Numbered from the stretch's first letter, positions 23,358 to 35,895 are shown. The stretch: DNA of 64,000 nt from Cercis canadensis (GCA_003255065.1 QAOA01007002.1:140670-204669); one strand, 5' to 3'. The notes: generated by a model not told the origin, from the sequence alone. Numbers and translations: made by a program.

Positions 23358-26300
23358 ATGGGAACAACCAAGTATGACATTGAAAAATTCTCAGGCTCAA
23401 ATGATTTAGAGCTGTGGAGGATTAAAATGCAAGCAATCCTAATGTAACAAGGATTGGTTGATGCTTTGAAGGGAGATTCTGCATTTTCTGAGTCTTTGTT
23501 CGAGAAATAAAAGAAAGATTTGATGGAGAAGGCCAAGAGTGCAATAATCCTATGTCTTGGGAACAAAACACTGAGGGAGGTAGCCAGAGAACCAACTGCT
23601 GCTTCAATGTGGCTCAAGATAGAGTCACTGTACATGACAAAGTCTCTTGCCAATCGACAATTCATGAAGCAACAACTCTATTCTTTCAAGATGACTGAAG
23701 AAAAATTGCTCACTGATCAAATAGCAAATTTCAACAAGATTCTTGATAATTTTGAGAACATTGAGGTCAAGTTAGAGGATGAAGATAAAGCTTTAATATT
23801 GCTCAATGCTCTACCTAAGGTGTATGAACATTTCAATGATGACATGCTGTTTGGAAAGGAGCAAACCATCACTCTTGAAGAAGTGTAGTCCTTAATTCAA
23901 GCAAAGGAACTCTAGAAGAAACAAGAGATGAAAAATGACAACCATGGAGAGGGGCTGAATGTGACAAAGAGCAGACCTGAGAAGAGAAGCTTCAAAAGGA
24001 ACAAGTCTAGATCAAAATCCAAGGACTAGTCACAGACCATGTTCAAGTGCTTCAACTGTCATAAGAAAGGTCATTTCAAGAGGGATTGTCCGGATAGAAA
24101 GGGCAAAGAATTTAATAAACCTCAAGAACTACGTGATGCAGCCATAGCTACTGATGGTTATGATATAGCTGGGGTCTTAGTAGTCAAATATAGAGATTGA
24201 GAAAGACTGGGTGATGGATTCTGGTTGCTCATATCACATGTGTCCAAGGAAAGATTATTTAAAGACCATAGACCTAAAAGAAGGTGGAGTGGTGCTGCTT
24301 GGCAATAACAAAACATGTAATGTGTGAGGTATGGGCTCCATCAGATTAAAAATGTTCAATGACCAAGAAATCCTGCTGCAAGGGGTGAGGTATGTACCAA
24401 AACTCAAAAGAAATCTCATATCTATAAGCATATTTGATAGTTTAGGATATTCTACTAAAATTGAGCATGGAGTTATGAGGATTTCTAATGGTGCTCTAAT
24501 AATTGTTAAAAGAATTAAAAGGAATGGCTTATACATTCTTGATGACTCTATTGTAATAGCATAAGCTTCTATTGCTAGTCAAACATAGTGTGATAAAAAT
24601 AAACTTTGGCACATACGGTTAGGACATGTCAGTGAAAAGGGTTTAGTTGAGTTAGCAAAACAAAATATGTTAAATGGTGATAAAATAGACAAACTAGAAT
24701 TCTGTGATCAATGTATACGAGGAAAGGCACAAAGAGTCAAGTTTAGAATTGATATGCATAATTCAAAAAGGCCCTTTGAGTATGTTCACTCAGACCTCTA
24801 GGGTCTAGCAAAAACCATGACTCATGGAGGGGGGTTTTATTTTCTCACCATAATTGATGATTACTCTAGGAGAGTGTGGATTTACATACTGAAAAATAAG
24901 AGTGATACCTTAGAAAAATTTAAGGAATGGCACACACTAATAGAGAACCAAATGGGAACTATACTCAAAACTTTAAGGACTGACAATGGCCTAGAGTTTA
25001 TTTCAGAGTAGTTTAATGAGTTCTACAAGAAGCAAGGAATTCAAAGACACAAAACTATTGCAAGAACTCCTCAACAGAATGGCTTGGTAGAGAGAATGAA
25101 TAGAACAATTCTGGAACATGTCAGATGCATGTTGTTAAGTGCAGGACTTCCCAAAAGCTTCTGGGGTGAAGCTGCTACTACTGTTGTGCACTTGATCAAC
25201 AGATGTCCATCTTCTGCTATAGGTTTTAAAATACCTAAGGAGTTGTTGAATGAAAAATCTGTAGATTACTCACATCTGAGGGTGTTTGGTGCTTTGGCCT
25301 TTGCTCATATCAAGCAAGACAAACTAGGTGTACATTCATAGGATACCCTACTGGAGTCAAGTGATACAAGTTATGGAGAACGGAACTTGGTGAGCCTAAG
25401 TGCATAGTGAGCAGAGATGTAATTTTTAATGAAACCAGAATGACCATGTCGAATAAAGACCAGAAAGAATCTAGTAGCAAAGAAATTGATCGAGAAAGTA
25501 CTCAAATTGAGGTGGAGTTACCAACTCACTGTGTCACTCAAGAAATAATTCAAATTGAAGAAGAAGCTACTGATGATCAACAATCTGAACTAGTTCAGAA
25601 TGATTATCGCCTGGCCAAAGATAGAACAAGGAGAAACATCATACCACCCAAGAGACTTGGCTATGTTGATCTCATAAGCTATGCTCTGAATGTTGCTGAA
25701 GAAATTCAAGACCCTGAGCCAACAATTTCAAAGAAGCACTCGAGTAAAGACAGTCAAAATTGGTGGACAGCAATGACAGAGGAAATGAAGTCATTGGAGA
25801 AGAACAAGACTTGGATTCTAGTTGATCTACCTAAAAATTAGAGGGTAGTGGGCTGTAAATGGATCTTCAAAAGAAAAAAAAAAAGGTATTTCAAGAGTTG
25901 AGAAGGTCAGATTTAAAGCAAGGCTTGTTGCAAAGGGGTTTACATAAGTTAAAAGAATTGATTTCAATGAAATCTTCTCACCTATTATTAAGCATTGTTT
26001 ATTAGAATTCTATTGTCCATAGTTACTCAGTTTGACCTTGAATTAGAACAACTAGATGTTAAAACAACATTCCTTCATGGTGATCTCGAGGAAACCATAT
26101 ACAAGCAGCAACCTGAGGGCTTTATTGAAGACAAGAACAAGGTTTGTTTACTAAATAAATCTCTACATGGTTTGAAACAAAGTCCCAAGCAGTGGTATAA
26201 AAGATTTGATGAATTTCTAATAAGAATGGGTTTTCAGAGAAACAACTATGACAACTGTGTTTACATCTTAAGACAGAATAGAGAATTTCTCCAATACTTG

Positions 26301-27324
26301 TTATTATATGTAGATGATATTTTAATAGCTAGTCCAAGTAAGGCTGAAATTGATAAACTCAAAGTTAAGTTGAATTCTAAGTTCAAAATGAAGGAGCTTA
26401 GAGCAGCTAAGAAAATTTTGGGAATGGACATCATCAGAGACAGATCAAAAGGGGAATTGTTCTTATCTCAACAAGGTTACATGAAGAAAGTAGTTGAGAG
26501 GTTCAGAATCATAAGTCTAAACCAGTCACCACACCTTTGGGGCAACATTATAAGCTGTCTTTTCAACAGGCACCTAACACAGATGAAGAAAGAGCTAGAA
26601 TGGTTGCAATCCCTTATGCAAGCGGAGTTGGAAGTATTATGTATGACATGGTATGCAGTAGACCATATTTGACTTATGTTGTGAGTGTTGCCAGCAGATT
26701 CATGGTAGATCTTAGACCAACACACTAGGAAGCTTTAAAATGGGTGCCAAGATACTTGAATGGCTTTTTAGCTTCTGGTTTGAAGTTTAAGAAGAAGCTC
26801 CAAGATGAAGAAGCAGTTAAGGGATATGTGGACTCATATTATGCTGGAAATGTTATACAAGGAAGTCTCTGTCAGGATATGTATTCACATTATTTGGCAC
26901 TGCAATCAGTTGGAAGTTCATGCTTTAGTCAGTGGTGGCTTTGTCTACAACTCAAGTTGAGAGTATAGCTCTTGTAGTGGGTGTTAAGGAAGCTCTGTGG
27001 CTCAGGGGCATGATTGGTGAACTTAGAATTATTTAAGACAGTTTCATAGCATACTGTGATAATCAAAGTGCTATACATCTCTCAAAACATCAAGTTTATC
27101 ATGAGAGGCCAAAACATATTGATGTTAGACTCCATTTTATTCGAGATGTGATTGAGACTAAGGAGGTTTTGGTGGAGAATGTTGCATCAAAAGAGAATCT
27201 AGCTGATGCATTCACAAAGTCATTACCTCTAGCTAAGTTCAAGCATTGCTTGGACTTAATTGGGTTCTGTGAAGGAAAATTCGCAAGAGGGAGAGCAGCA
27301 CTTGATTGGAGCTTTCTGATTTAG
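23358..27324 (+). pseudogene. Tork-like copia gag-pol polyprotein, degenerate
   Basis: Starts at ATG 23358 (MGTTKYDIEKFSGSNDLELW, a UBN2-type gag). Zinc knuckle CFNCHKKGHFKRDC at about 24052; protease with WVMDSGCSYHMCP at about 24210 (DSG intact); pre-integrase LWHIRLGH at about 24606; integrase core with TLRTDNGLEF at about 24970 and TPQQNGLVERMN near 25070; RT with LDVKTTFLHGDLEE at about 26050 and LLLYVDDIL (catalytic box intact) at about 26305; RNase H with KGYVDSYYAGN near 26820; tail DVRLHFIRDVIETKEV near 27120. Stops at about 23443, 23508, 23886, 24799, 25009, 25840 and elsewhere plus frameshifts make it non-coding as a whole. Confidence 0.9.
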
Positions 27325-27340
27325 AGACAAGGTGGAGAAT

Positions 27341-27920
27341 TGTTATATGAAGTGTCTCAAAAATCAGTTACAAGTTAGTTACAAAATCAGTTTATTAGTT
27401 TCAATTAGTTATTGGCCATAACTGACTAAAACTTATTAGAAAGTTGATTGGTTAATACTCCTGATTTATAGGCAGGCTTGTGATTGATTGTAGGTTGCTA
27501 TATAAGCATGTGATTTACACATGTATGGAGGACTTCACTTCAACATTTCTATATGCTGTGAGAAATCAGAGAAGAGAAGCAATAGAGAGATTGAGAGAAA
27601 ATAATAGAGTGAATCTTAGGGTTCTTGCTTGTATCTAATGCAAGGGTCAAGAACAAGGCCAAGGGGTATTCTATTGTAATAAGACTTGATCTTGATTGTG
27701 TTAATCATAGTGGAACTACTCTCTCCCGTGGATGTAAGTCATCTTGGCTGAACCACGTATATATGGTGTTCTTCTTCCTTTTACTTTGTGTTTTTTTAGT
27801 TCATGTGTTTTCTAGTTTATGCTTGATTAATATGTGTCCGTGAAATTGCTGCTGCTGGTACTACTATTTCGTTTGTTGTGGTGTTCTGTTATTGTGGTTG
27901 TGTAGCTTGAAAACCTTACA
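27341..27920 (+). repeat. 3' LTR of the Tork-like copia
   Basis: It starts TGTTATATGAAGTGTCTC and ends AACCTTACA, followed at once by the TSD CCACA. It contains about 30 bp (27483-27513) that the 5' LTR lacks. Confidence 0.9.
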
Positions 27921-28466
27921 CCACAAGTATTAAATAAGCTAAGGCAGAGATGTATTTAATGGTGGGGTCAACGAGGTTGGTCAAAGAATCTGACGCGCCA
28001 AACCTCCCTTTCCTCCAAGCCGTTGTAAAAGAAGTGCTAAGACTCCACCCAGCGGCACCGTTTGCTTTTAGAGAATCCGCAGAAGACTGCAAATATGAAC
28101 GGCTATGATTTGAAGGCTCGCACTAGAACATGATCAACCTCTATGCGATCATGCGGGACCCAGAAGCGTGGGTAAATCCTGATGAGTTTATCCCTGAGAG
28201 GTTTTCGGTCAACACAAGTGAGATCGACAATGGATCGAGACCAACTTTTGATGGACATGATGGGTCAAGATTTCATGTATGTTCCCTTTGGTAGAGGCAG
28301 GAGGGGATGCCCTGGGTATTCCCTTGCTTTAACAGTGATATACGCTACCGTTGGAGGGTTGATCCAATGTTTTGATTGGAAAATAGACGAGGAAGTGTCA
28401 GGATTTTCTGTAGGATTAACCAAACCTCTAGTTATCTACCCTATCACACGTTTCAATCCATTTTAA

Positions 28467-28734
28467 GTTACATTTTTTAATCAAATTTTTTGTTTTTATT
28501 TTTGGGCTATGAAAATTTATTATTTAAGCAAATAAGAGATTTGAATTCAATCATATCACATAGCTCATGTTGTGGGACTAATAAAGTAAGGAAAAAATTT
28601 GATGGTTATCTTGAGCTTTTGGTATATATCATTTGGCACTTGTAGTTAGATCAAAATGGAAAATTTTTAAATGACGAAGCATGGTCTCTCCTAGACACAG
28701 TTTCAAAAGTTTGTAAGAATTAGTAGGACTATTA
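28467..28734. other. 3' flank of P450 copy B and end of duplicated arm
   Basis: Similarity to the complement of 33620-33748 runs to about 28595 and then stops. This is the inner edge of the B/C inverted repeat. The rest is unique and AT-rich, with no gene. Confidence 0.6.
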
Positions 28735-29680
28735 GGGGATGTTTAGTACATAGATTTTTTTTTAGTTTTTTAGGAATCATAACTTGAGAAACTAAAATTC
28801 TCATATTTGGTACAAGATTTAAAAAAAATATTCCCAGGAAAATAGGATTCCTAGAAACAGTTTTGGGACAAGTTTTCCACAAAAGAAATCCCATAGGGCA
28901 AGACATATATACCCTTCATTAATGACATAATCGTAATAATATCAAAATTAAAACAAATAAATAAAAAAGTAAATAAAACAAAATTAAATAGAAAACAAAC
29001 AAATAAAACAAAATTAAATAATACCAAAATTAAAAGTTATTTTTTATTGTGCATAAAGTTTTCTAGACCCAATTATATGCCAGGAAAAAAAATATTGAGC
29101 CATAAACCAGTAGACAAGGAAAATAAAGAACAACAGTAATTATTTTTCTTTTTACCGTGCATAAGGTCTTGATTAGCCAAAAAAAAAAAAGTGAATTCAT
29201 AAGGTGTTGGGACAAGGGTAAATCACGACAATACACAGTAATTATTTTTCTTTTTCCGAAATTGATTCTAAGATTTTGCCCAATTAATTCTCTTCAAATT
29301 TAAATAAAATTAACCCACACATACATTAGTGATAATGACAGTAATAAGAGAAATTATTATGCCATGTCCAAAATAGGACATCAAAGCAGCCAAAGCATAA
29401 CATGTATCAGTAAAATTCAGATAATTAACTAAAGCATAAACGTAAAAGTTGTTTTTCTAAAACTAAAATTAAGGGTACTTTTGTAAAAATAATAAATATT
29501 CTTATGAAAATAGTATTTGAACCAAACATAAGGATAAGAAATATTATCTCATATTCCTAGGAATATTTAAAGTCAACCAAACATAAATTGTAACATTCCT
29601 AGGAACCACATTTCAAGAAACAAGATTCTCAAGAATAATATTTCTTGGGAACGAAAAAAAATATGTATACCAAATGCCCC
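28735..29680. mobile_element. Non-autonomous DNA transposon (Harbinger-like MITE?)
   Basis: The ends GGGGATGTTTAGTACATA and the complement GGGGCATTTGGTATACATA form an imperfect inverted repeat. The flanks TTA and TTG fit an eroded 3-bp Harbinger TSD; a longer 9-bp alternative (GGACTATTA/GGAGTATTA, offset) cannot be excluded. The interior is AT-rich with no coding capacity. Confidence 0.5.
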
Positions 29681-29864
29681 TTGGAGTATTAAGGGCCTCA
29701 CAAGTTCATAGCATTGGTAATCTCCCTTCCGTTTATTGGTTTACAAAAGTTTCATTAAGTTTCTGGTTGTATTTGTTGGTACAAGGCACTACTTCCTTTT
29801 ATTTTTCTTAGTTCCTTTCTCCCTCTTGATTTGTAGAGTGAGTATCGGGCATATATGTCCGTTC

Positions 29865-30070
29865 GGGACGTTTGGTACAAGAATTTTTTTTAGTTTTTCA
29901 GGAATCATGACTTGGAAACTTAGACTCCCATGTTTAATACAAAACTCTAAAATAATATTCCTAGACAAATAGAATTCTTGAGAATAGTTTTTAGACAAAT
30001 TTTCTACAAAATAATTCTCCTGAGAGGTGGTATTCTCATATTCTCATGACATGAGAAACTTTTTTGAAAT
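29865..30070 (+). repeat. Second, truncated copy of the 28735 element
   Basis: It starts GGGACGTTTGGTACAAGAAT and follows the left 190 bp of the element at 28735 with many matches (GGAATCATGACTTG, AATATTCCTAG). It breaks off near 30070, with no right end. Confidence 0.55.
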
Positions 30071-30079
30071 GTAAAAAGT

Positions 30080-31911
30080 CTATTTTGCCCCAGTCTCCAT
30101 CCCCAAAATCCCTTCGGGTTGCTGCGCATGCGAGGATCGCAGAGGCAGAAAGCGGAGAAGATAGAGAGAAAGAGACATTCACACAGAAAGCAAAGGAGGG
30201 ATTCGAAGGCCACAAAGCTGGTATCCCAGAACACCACCAAGCCTCTACCTGTGGTTTCGCAATTCGCCATTCGCATCCTCTCTGTAAGTCGCTGAAACTT
30301 GCCTGTTTTGCCCTCTTCCTCCGACTTCTTTGCTTTCTCAAACGTGTTTGATCTGATATTTTCCCTGTTTTGGCGTACCCTTTGCTTTATAATTGGCCAA
30401 AATTTTCATCTTTTTGGGGCAATTTTTGTGCGTCTGATTCGTGCTTCTGATTCGTGTGATTGAGTAGTCTTTTTGGTGTTTTTGCTGAATGCTACTATTT
30501 TGTGTCTATGTAAACTGTTGTTCTCTGGTTATGACCTGCGCTGGCAATGATTTTGCCTCAGTTGGCTTCAAGAATTTAATTTAACTGTTCAATGGGAAAT
30601 GGACTTGATTGGATGGTTTGTCGTGCTCTAATTGATAAATTGGTAAGTAATATTTGCTTCTAGAATTAGATTATTACCCTCAAGTCTTTACTCAAAGAGG
30701 TGAATGACTCACAGAAACATGCACAAAGAGGGTACTTGTCTTATATGTACATTTCTTTGCTGCAATTGATGAAATATTTAGAAAAAAGCTTGGAGATATA
30801 AAATGGAGAAAATGGCTATGGGGAAGGAGAGCGTGTTAGGGGGTTGAGTAGGTGATTCCCTTTGAAGTATCAATTAAATGGCTACGTATAAAACAACAAT
30901 AATTTTCTTCAGTATCAATTAAAAAATTACTACCTAATTGGGTTTAACTCAAGTAATTGATAGAGTTGAGCAAGACATAAAAGAGGTTCCTAGATAGTGC
31001 TGGGCCCTGCATTTCCATGCACATATCAGATTTGAAGCTAAGCAGTTGACCTGAAAAAGGGACATTATATTACCCATGCTTATCCCTTTAGTTCTTCTAT
31101 CTATAGTTCATTTTGGGAATTACGATTTCTATTAGTAGTTGCCAGTTATCAACCTTCTCTTCTCTTTGACTTAGCAGTTGCCATGACAGCAATCTCCAAA
31201 ATGTCTCACTGATTATAGTACTGGTTGGTTTAATGCTCAATATTCGGTCCCATGTGATTTCTTCAATTGATTTGGGTTTACTCCTTGTTTGGAATAATTA
31301 GTATGGTCCATCAATAATAACAATAATAATAGAGTGTGTTTTTGTTCTATAAGGTAAAGTCATAGTTAATGGTTTTGATATGCAATATCCTGCTCTCTGT
31401 TATATGCAAATGCAATCTCTTTATCAATGTAGCTGACCTACTGATGTCTGGCTATGGGAGCATCCAATATAGGAACAAGGGTTTTGCTCACATTTGTTAT
31501 TAAATGTTCTTTTTTTTCCTTCTAATTTTTAGTTTTGGCACAACAGTTACTATACAAAGCTAAATAAATTGCTCTTTGGAAGTTGTACAATTTATAATTA
31601 CAATGAATCACAACTTCTGAATGTTGATTGCTGATTGCTGATTGTTGAAGCATTTTGGAGTTTTGTGAGTCTTGTTGCCTCTAGAATATCTCATATGCTT
31701 AGGTATCATCAGTTAATTACCCGTTTGGATTATATCATGATGGTTGGCCAGTAAACACACGCAGCTTCATGAAGTTTGCATCTCCCTTTACCTCTCTTAA
31801 TAACTATATACGTGATTATTTGTTGTCTTTTTGTGCTTATCAACAGCTTCAGTTGACATATAGACAAGAAAATGAAGTACCAATATTTCTTCAGTCAATG
31901 AGAGACAATTG
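30080..31911 (+). pseudogene. Possible orphan 5' end of a gene: GC-rich exon, intron, short exon
   Basis: Bases 30080-30283 are markedly richer in G+C than the surroundings and end at a good splice donor (TCT/GTAAGT at 30284). A long AT-rich stretch follows. An acceptor CAACAG at 31841-31846 then leads to a 65-base open exon (31847-31911) followed by GTAGGT. In one frame the exon reads LQLTYRQENEVPIF then LQSMRDNW. The first block looks like a 5' UTR (purine-rich, GAGAGAAAGAGAC). No downstream exon was found before the inverted repeat resumes at 33620, so this may be a captured or abandoned gene start. Family unknown. Confidence 0.3.
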
Positions 31912-33619
31912 GTAGGTCATTGTGTCCTTTCAGTTGTCATTCTCATTGTGTGTGTGGGTGTGGGAAGAGGAGGGTGGGGGGGCCTCTATAATCAAAGAAC
32001 TATTAGATATCATTCATGCTTCATATCTTCAACTGTGTCATAACATTTTATGTAAAACATATGCAATAGACTTCAATTATTACCTTCATATATACTCTCT
32101 ATTATCATTACATATTGTTACAGATAGAAGAATAAGAAATTATATTACAGAAAATATTTATGAAACATTACATACACATGAGAACAAAATTGAGATGAGA
32201 CAATTTTTTAGGATAAAATGTTATGGGATCTATAACTTTTGTTGGTAATCAAAGGAGAAGAGAAAAATTACACTCTAGGAAAAGCAACAGCCATCCTATC
32301 AACTAACAGAATTACAAAGAGTTTCATAAGAGGTTGATCACAGCAAGACCACTTCTTTTGCTCTCTTGTTCCACATTTTGTCATGAAATCAGCTCCTTAA
32401 TTTACCTCTCTTAGCGTATGACACTTTTTTCATCCTCTTCTTAGAAAATTTCTGATGTCCCCGATCACACTCCCATAGCTATGAAAGTTAACATCTTCAT
32501 TATAGGATCTATAACTAATATCATCCAAACATAATTGTCTCTAATTATTAGTAAGTTTCATTAATATGATACCTTTTGTAATCATATGTGAAAATGTTAA
32601 TCCTTCATACAGTTATGAGACCTTTTATTTGCACCTCATTCACGGACATCTTTTCTTTTAAGATTTTTTTTTTTCCTTGTCTCTAAAAAAAAAAAAATTA
32701 ATAGCAATTCTTTGGTAGGAAAATAGGGTGATCTTTTTTGTTTTTTTTTTTTTTTCCCTTTTGATATTGTGATAAAACCTTACAAGTCCAAAATACCCTG
32801 AGTTATTAATTAAATTTTAGCAGCAACTATGTCGGTTAAATTCTGGTTACCTAGTATTTTTCAAAATTGTTACAAAATTGCTTCTGGAACTTAATTGCAA
32901 AGATTTCATTGCTAATGAAGATATTATGTACATTTTATACCATTTTTGCTGCTTTTAACTTCGACGTAATGGTTGACTGAACAGATTGGACTAAACTCTA
33001 GCACTTTTTTCAAAATTCAGGAAAAGTCTGTATAGGTTTTTTGAAATAGATAAAAGAACATGTATGAAAATATAGGAAAAAGCATTTTATTGTAATAACT
33101 AACATAATTTTCATCCTTTTATTCTAGTATTTTTTTTTAATTTTCATTTTATATCGTTGTACTCATTTTTTTTTTTTTTTATGTAATTTGTACTCCTCAT
33201 TTTTAACTGTAGTTTGACTGCCATGTCATGTGATTGAAATGTGTAGATTACAGACGCATTCTTAATAATGTATCTATAGTTTTTTTTTGGGCCATGTAGT
33301 GTGCTGAAACATATAACTTGAAGAAGTAATAAAAAGAGATGGTGTTGTATCTTGCAATTGTGAAAATAATTTTAACTTTTGTAAACAGCAAGTTTCATTC
33401 ACTCCCATATTAATCAAGACGAAAAATCACGAGTTTATAATTGAATATTGTATAATTTTTAAATCCTAAATTATCAAAATTCAATATCTAATAATCAAAT
33501 TTTAGCACAAAAGGTGTCACAGAAAAAAAAAAATAGCACAAAAGGAAAATAACAAGTAAAACGGTAGCTCTAAAATGAGCACTTTTTCATTTGATAATGT
33601 TTTTTTTTTTTTGGTATGA
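31912..33619. other. Remainder of the B/C spacer, no gene seen
   Basis: AT-rich DNA with many homopolymer runs (poly-T near 32665, 32740 and 33170). An open frame at 31922-32248 has low-complexity, AT-driven composition and no recognisable content. No repeats with clear boundaries were found. Confidence 0.4.
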
Positions 33620-33748
33620 GTGAGTAATTCCTTACTTTATTAGTCTCACAACATGAGCTATGAATCCAAATCTCTCACTTGCTTAAATAATAAATTTCCA
33701 TAGCCCAAAAAATTAAAAAAAAATAAAAATTTGATTAAAAAATGTAAC

Positions 33749-34967
33749 TTAAAATGGATTGAAACGTGTGATAGGGTAGATAACTAGAGGTTTGGCTAAT
33801 CCTACAGAAAATCCTGACCCTTCCTCCTTGTCAACCTTATCTCCACCGTCCATTTTCCAATCAAAACATTGGATCAACCCTCCAACGGTAGCGTATATCG
33901 CTGTTAAAGCAAGGGAATACCCAGGGCATCCCCTCCTGCATCCACCAAAGGGAACATACGTGAAATATTGACCCTTCCTGTCCATCAAAAATTGATCTCG
34001 ATCCACCGTAGATCTCACTTGTGTTGACCAAAAACCTCTCAGGGGTAAACTCATCAGGATTTTCCCACGCTTCTGGGTCCCGCAAGATCGCATAGAGGTT
34101 GATCAGTGTTCTAGTTTGAGCCTTCAAATCATAGCCGTTGATATTTGCAGTCTTCTGCAGATTCTCTAAAAGCAAACGGTGCCGCTGGGTGGAGTCTTAG
34201 CACTTCTTTTACAACGGCTTGGAGGTAAGGGAGGTTTGGCACGTCAAATTATTTGACCAACCTCGTTGACCCCACCAATGAATCCATCTCTGCCCTTAGC
34301 TTATCTAATACTTGTGAAAGGTTTATGATCTCTGCCATGGCCCATTGCGATGCTATCGATAACGTGTAGGAAAATGTCCTTCCACAAAAAAACAATATAT
34401 AATTAATTTATTTGGTGAAATTGCGGTTTTGGCCTGATGTGGTATGTGAGGTTTGAGTAAATGGGTGGATGGGAGTTGGTTTAGTTGGTTAAAGGATTCT
34501 AATTTAGGGTTCTGTATTTTTTAGGTGTTGAGTTTGAACTTTCTATGACTAATAATCTTGTTTGGGGGTCATCCCTTCTCATAGATATCCTCTAGCACTT
34601 AGATGTTAGTTGAGTAGCATCTTTGAAGAGTCAATAGTACCTTGGAGGTAATTTTTTGGATGAGCCCCAGTTTGCTCCTTTGTGAATCCCATACATGACA
34701 TTAATGTCATACTCAATAATATTAGAGTAACTTATCATTACTACTATTTTAGAAATCAAGGTATGAGTAAAAGAAATTATCTTCTTTTTATTTTCTCGTT
34801 TTAATTTTTTGGACCTTAAGCTTATTGCAGCATTTGAAATCGGATAAATTTTTTTATTAAGAAAATTGAGTACGCTATTCACTTAAAACTTCAAATGTAA
34901 ATGACATAAAATTTTGAATTCTTATTTTTGTCCAATAATAAGAATGCATAATGCCCAAAATCGAAGT

Positions 34968-35009
<42 letters not shown>

Positions 35010-35895
35010 AGAAAGAAAGTCTTGACGTCATTTCTTGTTAACCTCACTCCAGCATTTGGGTCTCTATAAACTTGTAATAATATATCCATCATATCCCTGT
35101 TATGTCCTTCACAATTCTCTTCATGCTCCTTCATGATCTGCTCCACAACTTGGTCAAATTTGGCCACTATTTTTTGAAGCCTTTTCCCATACCCAAATAA
35201 GTCCAACTTCCAGAAAGGTCCTAACACGCCGCCTAAACTTAAATTTCCTTCTAGTTCCCCAAACTCCCGCAAACCATGAATCTCGTTAGCATCATTATCT
35301 TTATCAAAGCAAGCAGTGCTCATAGCCATCCTACACATGATGGTGTTGGTGAAACAGTGAGCTGTATGCACAAATCACTGGCTCTTCCTTCCCTAGAGCA
35401 CATCATTAGGAATTCCAGGAGTTTCTTTATCTCTTGCTCTCGGATATGCGTGAAGCGACCAAGTTGCGAACTAGAAAGTAGTTGTGTCACGCATAGTTTC
35501 TTCATGAAACGCCAATAAGGGCCATATGGGGCAGTGATGAAATAAGAGCCTTTATATTGGAAGTAGTCAGAGGAGCCAAATTGTGGGCGATAAGAGAATT
35601 TTAGCTCATGAGTTTTCAGTACTTCTCTGGCAACTTGGGCATTGGAAACCACTACACATGTTGTTGCACCTAAACGTAGCTGCATGAGAGGTCCATAGAG
35701 GCGAGCCAGCTTTTGGAATGATTTGTGCATGGTTGAGCCCATAAAGTGAAGATTCCCAATGATGGGTAGAGCCCGTGGGCTTGGTGGGGTTCGAATTTTG
35801 GTGACAAATTTGGTGCTTGACTTGAAGAGGAGTATGAAAATGAGCAGAGCTAAGAAGCAGAGGGTATAGAATAAGATGCTATCACTACCAGCCAT
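33749..35895 (-). pseudogene. CYP71-clan P450 pseudogene, both exons present (copy C)
   Basis: Exon 1 (35895-35009) begins MAGSDSILFYTLCFLALLIF, an N-terminal membrane anchor, followed by a proline hinge (RTPPSPRALPIIGNLHFMG) and a C-helix region YGPYWRFMKKLCV. The intron (35008-34379) has GT and AG ends. Exon 2 (34378-33749) holds the K-helix, PERF and haem motifs. Combined length is about 505 codons, normal for a plant P450 close to CYP705A/CYP93. Defects: frameshift near 35350; about 11 bp lost near 34368, removing the oxygen-binding AGTDT motif; TAA at 34249-34251; two frameshifts shared with copy B (near 34143 and about 34000); and a haem motif reading FGGCRRGCPG, with the conserved Gly changed to Cys. 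A TIR transposon ends about 170 bp upstream of the ATG. Confidence 0.9.
34974..35003. repeat. (GA)n microsatellite in the P450 intron
   Basis: A run of GA dinucleotides lies just inside the splice donor of the P450 intron, a few bases past the GTAAGC donor. Confidence 0.9.

Larger units (their letters stand above)
22764..27920 (+). mobile_element. Nearly full-length Tork-like Ty1/copia retrotransposon
   Basis: A 5.16 kb element with LTRs at 22764-23318 and 27341-27920 and perfect 5-bp target-site duplications CCACA (22759-22763 and 27921-27925). A purine-rich tract (GAGACAAGGTGGAGAAT) precedes the 3' LTR. Protein domains run gag, protease, integrase, RT, RNase H, the copia order. It inserted inside the P450 I-helix exon of copy B; copy C lacks it, so insertion postdates duplication. 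The two LTRs are closely similar apart from a roughly 30-bp gap in the 5' LTR near 22905. Many stops show it is no longer autonomous. Confidence 0.95.
22694..28466 (+). pseudogene. CYP71-clan P450 pseudogene, 5'-deleted and split by copia (copy B)
   Basis: Only exon 2 survives. It starts at the I-helix (GTNTLLIALQWAMVEIVNKP, 22700-22760), is interrupted by a complete copia at 22764-27920, and resumes at 27921. A frameshift and a TAA follow near 27945-27960. Recognisable blocks are [20 protein letters not shown] (K-helix ExxR region), RDPEAW, and the haem-binding FGRGRRGCPG at about 28287-28316, which is canonical. It ends TRFNPF and TAA at 28464. Two frameshifts, near 28094 and between the PERF and haem motifs, also occur in copy C; a two-base loss near 28128 is private. 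Similarity is to CYP705A/CYP93-type enzymes, ER-bound mono-oxygenases of specialised metabolism. Exon 1 is deleted. Confidence 0.85.

Noticed and set aside
30064..30351. 95-codon open frame over the GC-rich block
   Set aside because: It reads across the proposed splice donor at 30284 and has no recognisable content; an untranslated exon fits better.
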